NCBI RefSeq assembly: GCF_021462265.1
Contig: NZ_JAJONF010000049.1
Span: 1 to 64,000 of the forward strand
DNA length: 64,000 nt
From: Streptomyces shenzhenensis
GTDB taxonomy: Bacteria; Actinomycetota; Actinomycetes; Streptomycetales; Streptomycetaceae
Reading direction: 5' to 3'
The notes under the pieces are model-generated. The model was not told the origin of the DNA, searched no databases, and worked only from the letters and a program-made list of their open reading frames with translations. Shown piece after piece: positions 60,305-64,000 of this stretch. Every line of letters starts with the position of its first letter. Within the stretch, counting starts at the first letter, position 1. The translations under genes and the position numbers were made by a program.

Positions 60305-61177
60305 ATGAAGCTGATCACCTTCGACGACGGACGTGTCGGAAGGCTTGAACTGGAAGAGCGGCTGGTGCTGCCGCTGGAGGTGAGCAGCACCCGGGAGTAC
60401 TTCGAGCGCGACGGCCAGGTGGCGGAGACCGGCGATCGGCTGCGGCTGGACGACGTGAAGCTGCGCGCCCCGATCGTGCCGAAGAAGTTCTTCCACACCT
60501 CCGGCAACTTCCGTGAGCACGAGGACGAGTCGAAAAACGTCGACTGGTCGCACCCCATGCACAAAGGCATCGTCTTCTTCCAGAACGTCGACGCGATCAT
60601 CGGCCCCGACGAGCCCGTCATCTACCCCGAGCACCTCACCAGTGAGCTGGACTACGAGCTGGAGATCGCCGTCGTCATCGGCAAGCCCGGCAAGTTCTTC
60701 GGGGTCGACGACGCACCCGACCACATCGCCGGATACGTCGTCTTCAACGACATCACCGCCCGCGACATCCAGCGCCGCGAGATGGAGTCCGGCGTCTTCT
60801 CCTTCTGCAAAGCCATCGACACCTTCTGCCCCGTCGGCCCGTACATCGTCACCGCCGACGAGATCCCCGACGCGCAGAACCTCGACATGGAGCTGCGGGT
60901 CAACGGCGTGGTCCGGCAGAAGTCGAACACCAACCGGATGTCGGTGTCCATCCCGCACCTGGTCGCCTACCACTCCCCGCAGGGATACAGCGCGGGCGAC
61001 CTGATCACCACCGGCACCGTCCAGGGCGTGGCCGGCTTCAGCGGCGACCCGGACATGTACCTCAAGCCGGGCGACGTCGTCGAGGCCGAGGTCGAACGGC
61101 TCGGCGTGCTACGCACCCCGATCGTCAGCTGGCAGGAGGGGCACGGCACCCCCGTACCCCAGAAGGTGGACTGGTGA
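60305..61177 (+). CDS. Fumarylacetoacetase-family hydrolase (FAH 1)
   Basis: A 290-residue protein from ATG 60305. The FAH fold is shown by KKFFHTSGNFREH, the metal-binding acidic residues in SELDYELEIAVVIGK (ExE...D type), GYVVFNDITARDIQ, GDLITTGTVQGV and a terminal VEAEVERLG strand. Members hydrolyse C-C bonds of beta-diketo acids, for example 2,4-diketo-3-deoxy sugar acids or opened aromatic rings. It is coupled to FAH 2 by a four-base overlap. Confidence 0.9.
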   Translation: MKLITFDDGRVGRLELEERLVLPLEVSSTREYFERDGQVAETGDRLRLDDVKLRAPIVPKKFFHTSGNFREHEDESKNVDWSHPMHKGIVFFQNVDAIIGPDEPVIYPEHLTSELDYELEIAVVIGKPGKFFGVDDAPDHIAGYVVFNDITARDIQRREMESGVFSFCKAIDTFCPVGPYIVTADEIPDAQNLDMELRVNGVVRQKSNTNRMSVSIPHLVAYHSPQGYSAGDLITTGTVQGVAGFSGDPDMYLKPGDVVEAEVERLGVLRTPIVSWQEGHGTPVPQKVDW

Positions 61178-62031
61178 AGCTCGCAGTACTGAACGGCCGG
61201 GCGGTCGTGGTCGACGGCGACCGGGCCGCCGACATCGCACGCGCCTCACAGGGACGCCTGCCCACCGACCCGATGGCCCTCCTGGAGGACTGGCCCCGCG
61301 TGCGCGACTGGGCAGCCGAACTGCCCGGGGACGCCTATGACATGGCGGTAGACCCCGCTGCCCTCGGTGCCCCGGTCCCGCGCCCCCGTCAGGTGTTCGC
61401 CGTCGCGCTGAACTACCCGCCGCACGCGGCGGAGGCAGGCTTCACGCCGCCCGACGAGCCGCTCGTCTTCACGAAGTTCCCGGCGTGCATCACCGGCCCG
61501 TACACCACGGTCGCGCTCCCCCCGGGCAAGGTGGACTGGGAGGTGGAACTCGTCGCGGTCATCGGCCGTGAGACATACCAGGTAAGCCAGGACCGCGCCT
61601 GGGAGGCGGTGGCCGGCCTGACCGTCGGCCAGGACATCTCCGAGCGCGTCACCCAACTCCAGGGCAAGCCCGCTCAGTTCAGCCTCGGCAAGTCCTTCCC
61701 TGGCTTCGGGCCCACCGGCCCCGTCCTGGTCACCGCGGACGAGTTCGACGACCCGGACGACCTGGAGATCACTGGAATGCTCAACGGCCAGGCCGTCCAG
61801 CACGACCGCACCAAGTCCATGATCTTCCCGGTGCCGGAGCTCGTCGTCCGTCTCTCCGCCGTACTGCCCCTGTTCCCCGGCGACCTGATCTTCACCGGGA
61901 CCCCCGCGGGCGTCGGCAACCGCATGAACCCGCCGCGCTACCTCACCGCCGCCGACGAACTCGTCAGCCGCGTCGAGGGCATCGGCGAGATCCGCCAGCG
62001 CTTCACCGCCCCCACGACCTCCGATCGTTGA
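61174..62031 (+). CDS. Fumarylacetoacetase-family hydrolase (FAH 2)
   Basis: A 285-residue protein from ATG 61174, overlapping FAH 1. The marks are VFAVALNYPPHAAEAG, PLVFTKFPACITGPYTTV, DWEVELVAVIGRE with acidic metal ligands, GLTVGQDISERV and GDLIFTGTPAGVGNR. Two adjacent, clearly different FAH proteins suggest two successive steps, or hydratase and hydrolase roles, in one degradation path. Confidence 0.9.
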   Translation: MKLAVLNGRAVVVDGDRAADIARASQGRLPTDPMALLEDWPRVRDWAAELPGDAYDMAVDPAALGAPVPRPRQVFAVALNYPPHAAEAGFTPPDEPLVFTKFPACITGPYTTVALPPGKVDWEVELVAVIGRETYQVSQDRAWEAVAGLTVGQDISERVTQLQGKPAQFSLGKSFPGFGPTGPVLVTADEFDDPDDLEITGMLNGQAVQHDRTKSMIFPVPELVVRLSAVLPLFPGDLIFTGTPAGVGNRMNPPRYLTAADELVSRVEGIGEIRQRFTAPTTSDR

Positions 62032-62043
62032 ACAGGGACCCGC

Positions 62044-62838
62044 ATGTCTGAGCACACCTCCGCCCCCATTCCCCGTCGCTTCGAAGACCGCAGCGTCCTG
62101 GTCACCGGCGCCGGCACCGGTTACGGCGCCGAGATCGCCGTGCGCGCCGCCCAGGAGGGCGCCCGGGTCGCCGTCCACTACCGCAGCTCCGCCGCAGGAG
62201 CCGACAGGACCGTCGCCCGCATCAAGGACGTCGGCGGCGAGGCGTTCACCGTGCAGGCCGACATCGCCGTGCACGCCGACGTCATCCGCATGGCCGACGA
62301 GGTGTTCGACCGCTTCGGCGGCCTCGACGTGGCCGTCAACAACGTCGGCGACGTGGCGGGCGACCAGATGTCCTGGCGCGACCTCACCGAGGAGTCCATC
62401 GACCACGTCCTCGCCGTGGACGTCAAGGGCACCATGCTCTGCGTCCACGAGTTCGGCTCCCGCATGCTGGAGCAGGGCCACGGCGCGATCGTCAACATCG
62501 GCTCCACCGTGATCGTCCGAGGCAGCGCGCGAGCACCGCAGTACGCCGCCGCCAAGTACGGCATCCTCGGCATCACCAAGTCCTACGCCCAGGCGTTCGC
62601 ACCGGTCGTACGGGTCAACACCTTCGCGCCCGGCTTCATCGAGACCGAGACCCTCCTGAACCGCGCGGACTGGAAGTCCGGACGCCGCGAGGACATGATC
62701 GCCAAGACCCCGATGGGCCGCATCCCCGGCCCCGCCGAACTCGCCGGCACCGCCCTCTTCCTCGCCACCGACGACGCCGCCCACATGACCGGCGTCTACC
62801 TCAACGCCGACGGCGGCTTCAACATGATCGGCGCCTGA
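62044..62838 (+). CDS. Short-chain dehydrogenase/reductase (SDR 2)
   Basis: A 264-residue classical SDR from ATG 62044, 12 bases after FAH 2. The nucleotide motif is VTGAGTGYGAEIAV, followed by NNVGDVAG (NNxG), the active site INIGSTVIVRGSARAPQYAAAKYG and FAPGFIETE. An NAD(P)-dependent oxidation or reduction of a hydroxy/keto acid is likely, given the SDR-FAH pairing seen in non-phosphorylating sugar-acid pathways. The 103 bases after it hold no gene. Confidence 0.92.
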   Translation: MSEHTSAPIPRRFEDRSVLVTGAGTGYGAEIAVRAAQEGARVAVHYRSSAAGADRTVARIKDVGGEAFTVQADIAVHADVIRMADEVFDRFGGLDVAVNNVGDVAGDQMSWRDLTEESIDHVLAVDVKGTMLCVHEFGSRMLEQGHGAIVNIGSTVIVRGSARAPQYAAAKYGILGITKSYAQAFAPVVRVNTFAPGFIETETLLNRADWKSGRREDMIAKTPMGRIPGPAELAGTALFLATDDAAHMTGVYLNADGGFNMIGA

Positions 62839-62941
62839 CAGGACCGCCCTTCGAACCGGGGCGCGGCTGCCCTGTCAATGCCCTGACTCCCCAGCCGCGC
62901 CCCTTCTTTCCCCGCTCTCCTTCTCCCCCAAAGGACCTTCT

Positions 62942-63697
62942 ATGGACAAGGTCTGTGCGAGCGCCGTGGAGGCGGTCGCCGGCATCCCCGATGGCGCGTC
63001 GCTGGCCGTCGGCGGCTTCGGCCTCAGCGGCATCCCCGACGTGCTCATCCAGGCCCTTCACGAACAGGGCGCGACCGGCCTGGAGGTCGTGTCGAACAAC
63101 TGCGGCGTGGACGGCCGGGGCCTGGGGGTGCTGCTGGGCGACGGCCGCATCGCCCGCGTGACGGGCAGTTACGTGGGCGAGAACAAGGAGTTCGCCCGAC
63201 AGTACCTGTCGGGCGAACTGGAGGTGGAGCTGGTCCCGCAGGGCACGCTGGCCGAACGGCTGCGTGCGGGAGGGACAGGGATCCCCGCCTTCTACACCCC
63301 CGCCGGCGTGGGTACCCAGGTCGCCCACGGCGGACTGCCCTGGCGGTATGCGGCTGACGGCACCATCGCCGTGGCCTCCCCGCCCAAGGAAACCCGCGAC
63401 TTCGCCGACCGCACGTACGTCCTGGAGCAGGCGATCACCACCGATTTCGCGCTCGTGCGGGCATGGCGCGGCGACCGCCACGGGAACCTGGTCTTCCGCA
63501 AGGCGGCCGCCAACTTCAACCCGCTCGCGGCGATGGCCGGACGCATCACCATCGCCGAAGTCGAAGAGCTCGTGGAACCGGGCCGGTTGAGCCCGGACGA
63601 GGTCCATCTGCCGGGCATCTTCGTCCAGCGGGTGGTGAAGCTGACGCCCGCCGAGGCCGGCGACAAGCAGATCGAGAAGAGGACGGTACGACTCTGA
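62942..63697 (+). CDS. 3-oxoacid CoA-transferase, subunit A
   Basis: A 251-residue protein from ATG 62942 with AAAGGACC upstream. Type I CoA-transferase alpha subunit marks are IPDGASLAVGGFGLSGIPDVLIQAL, VVSNNCGVDGRGLGVLL and IPAFYTPAGVGTQVA. With subunit B it moves CoA from succinyl-CoA to a 3-oxo acid such as acetoacetate or 3-oxoadipate. The stop overlaps the subunit B start (TGATG). Confidence 0.93.
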   Translation: MDKVCASAVEAVAGIPDGASLAVGGFGLSGIPDVLIQALHEQGATGLEVVSNNCGVDGRGLGVLLGDGRIARVTGSYVGENKEFARQYLSGELEVELVPQGTLAERLRAGGTGIPAFYTPAGVGTQVAHGGLPWRYAADGTIAVASPPKETRDFADRTYVLEQAITTDFALVRAWRGDRHGNLVFRKAAANFNPLAAMAGRITIAEVEELVEPGRLSPDEVHLPGIFVQRVVKLTPAEAGDKQIEKRTVRL

Positions 63698-64000
63698 TGG
63701 CCTGGACCCGCGAGCAGATGGCCGCCCGCGCCGCCGCCGAACTCACCGACGGCTCCTACGTCAACCTCGGCATCGGCCTGCCCACCCTGATCCCTGGCCA
63801 CCTCCCGCCGGAGGTCCAGGTGGTCCTGCACTCGGAGAACGGCATCCTGGGCACCGGCCCCTACCCCCGCGAGCACGAGGTCGACCCCGACCTGATCAAC
63901 GCGGGCAAGGAGACCGTCACCGTCCTTCCCGGCGCGAGCTTCTTCGACTCGGCGACCTCCTTCGGCATGATCCGCGGCGGCCACATCGACACCGCCGTCC
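63697..64000 (+). CDS. 3-oxoacid CoA-transferase, subunit B (5' part)
   Basis: About 101 residues from ATG 63697 before the window ends. The marks are AARAAAELTDGSYVNLGIGLPTLIP and VLHSENGILGTGPYP, where the Glu in SENG is the catalytic residue that forms the CoA thioester. The subunit normally has about 210-220 residues, so half is off the edge. Confidence 0.92.
   Translation, partial: MAWTREQMAARAAAELTDGSYVNLGIGLPTLIPGHLPPEVQVVLHSENGILGTGPYPREHEVDPDLINAGKETVTVLPGASFFDSATSFGMIRGGHIDTAV

Noticed and set aside
1..64000. CRISPR arrays and tRNA genes
   Set aside because: I saw no regularly spaced repeats and no tRNA-like cloverleaf with the GTTCGA T-loop pattern in the gaps, though short tRNAs could be missed by eye.

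Overview
The window is very GC-rich by eye, with GTG/TTG starts, AGGAGG-type ribosome sites and many actinomycete-specific families: a conservon (cvnABCD), XRE-TPR regulators, DUF5709, a phiC31-type integrase/RDF pair and type B L31. It reads as part of a Streptomyces (or close relative) chromosome carrying a mobile element on its left. Everything is by eye; no database search was run.

Bases 1 to about 15.8 kb look like the right-hand part of an integrative element that continues off the left edge. It begins with the start of a small conjugation-type membrane protein. Two paralogous zinc-ribbon/XRE/TPR regulators follow, each overlapping a small enzyme gene (HAD phosphatase; APH-fold kinase), then two decayed genes. 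The core is an operon of a 118-aa unknown protein, a radical SAM/SPASM enzyme, a second radical SAM enzyme and a JmjC/cupin-type oxygenase (6.5-9.9 kb). It faces an archaeal-type aspartyl-tRNA synthetase preceded by a T-box riboswitch whose specifier is GAC (Asp) and whose UGGC bulge fits the tRNA-Asp acceptor end. A third radical SAM gene (RlmN/Cfr-like, N-terminally short) follows. An inverted repeat, ATCAC-N4-GTGAT, lies before both regulators and the RlmN/Cfr-like gene, with a degenerate copy before the radical SAM operon. This module is the best candidate for an undescribed system, perhaps a radical SAM-made product whose target or building block involves aspartyl-tRNA. A gp3-like directionality factor and a large serine integrase (13.4-15.8 kb) close the element beside a YjbQ-family gene; a 36-nt piece matching the 3' end of RNase P RNA lies between.

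From 15.8 to 54 kb the content is mostly chromosomal: flavoprotein, MltG-like protein, ABC exporter with divergent MarR, secreted PNGase A-like enzyme, M1-type metallopeptidase lipoprotein, amidase, L,D-transpeptidase-like lipoprotein, a heterodimeric ABC exporter with one consensus ATP site, L31 type B, a Ski2-like helicase, TesB thioesterase, an MHYT-cvnABCD conservon, small hypothetical genes, the xylose genes xylA/xylB with a ROK regulator, and an amino-acid permease overlapping an acetamidase gene.

At 54.2-56.2 kb the chromosome is scrambled. The acetamidase is cut off and runs in frame into an RHS-repeat fragment and then a carboxymuconolactone decarboxylase-like gene, followed by a PglW-like fragment and a LysR C-terminal fragment. 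From 56.3 kb to the right edge lies a catabolic cluster: MFS transporter, two SDRs, an IclR regulator, a second decarboxylase-like gene, two fumarylacetoacetase-family hydrolases and a two-subunit 3-oxoacid CoA-transferase cut by the window end. Four copies of a second motif, CTTTCAYT-N4-RRAAG, lie in its promoter regions and probably mark the IclR regulon. The substrate is not clear from sequence.
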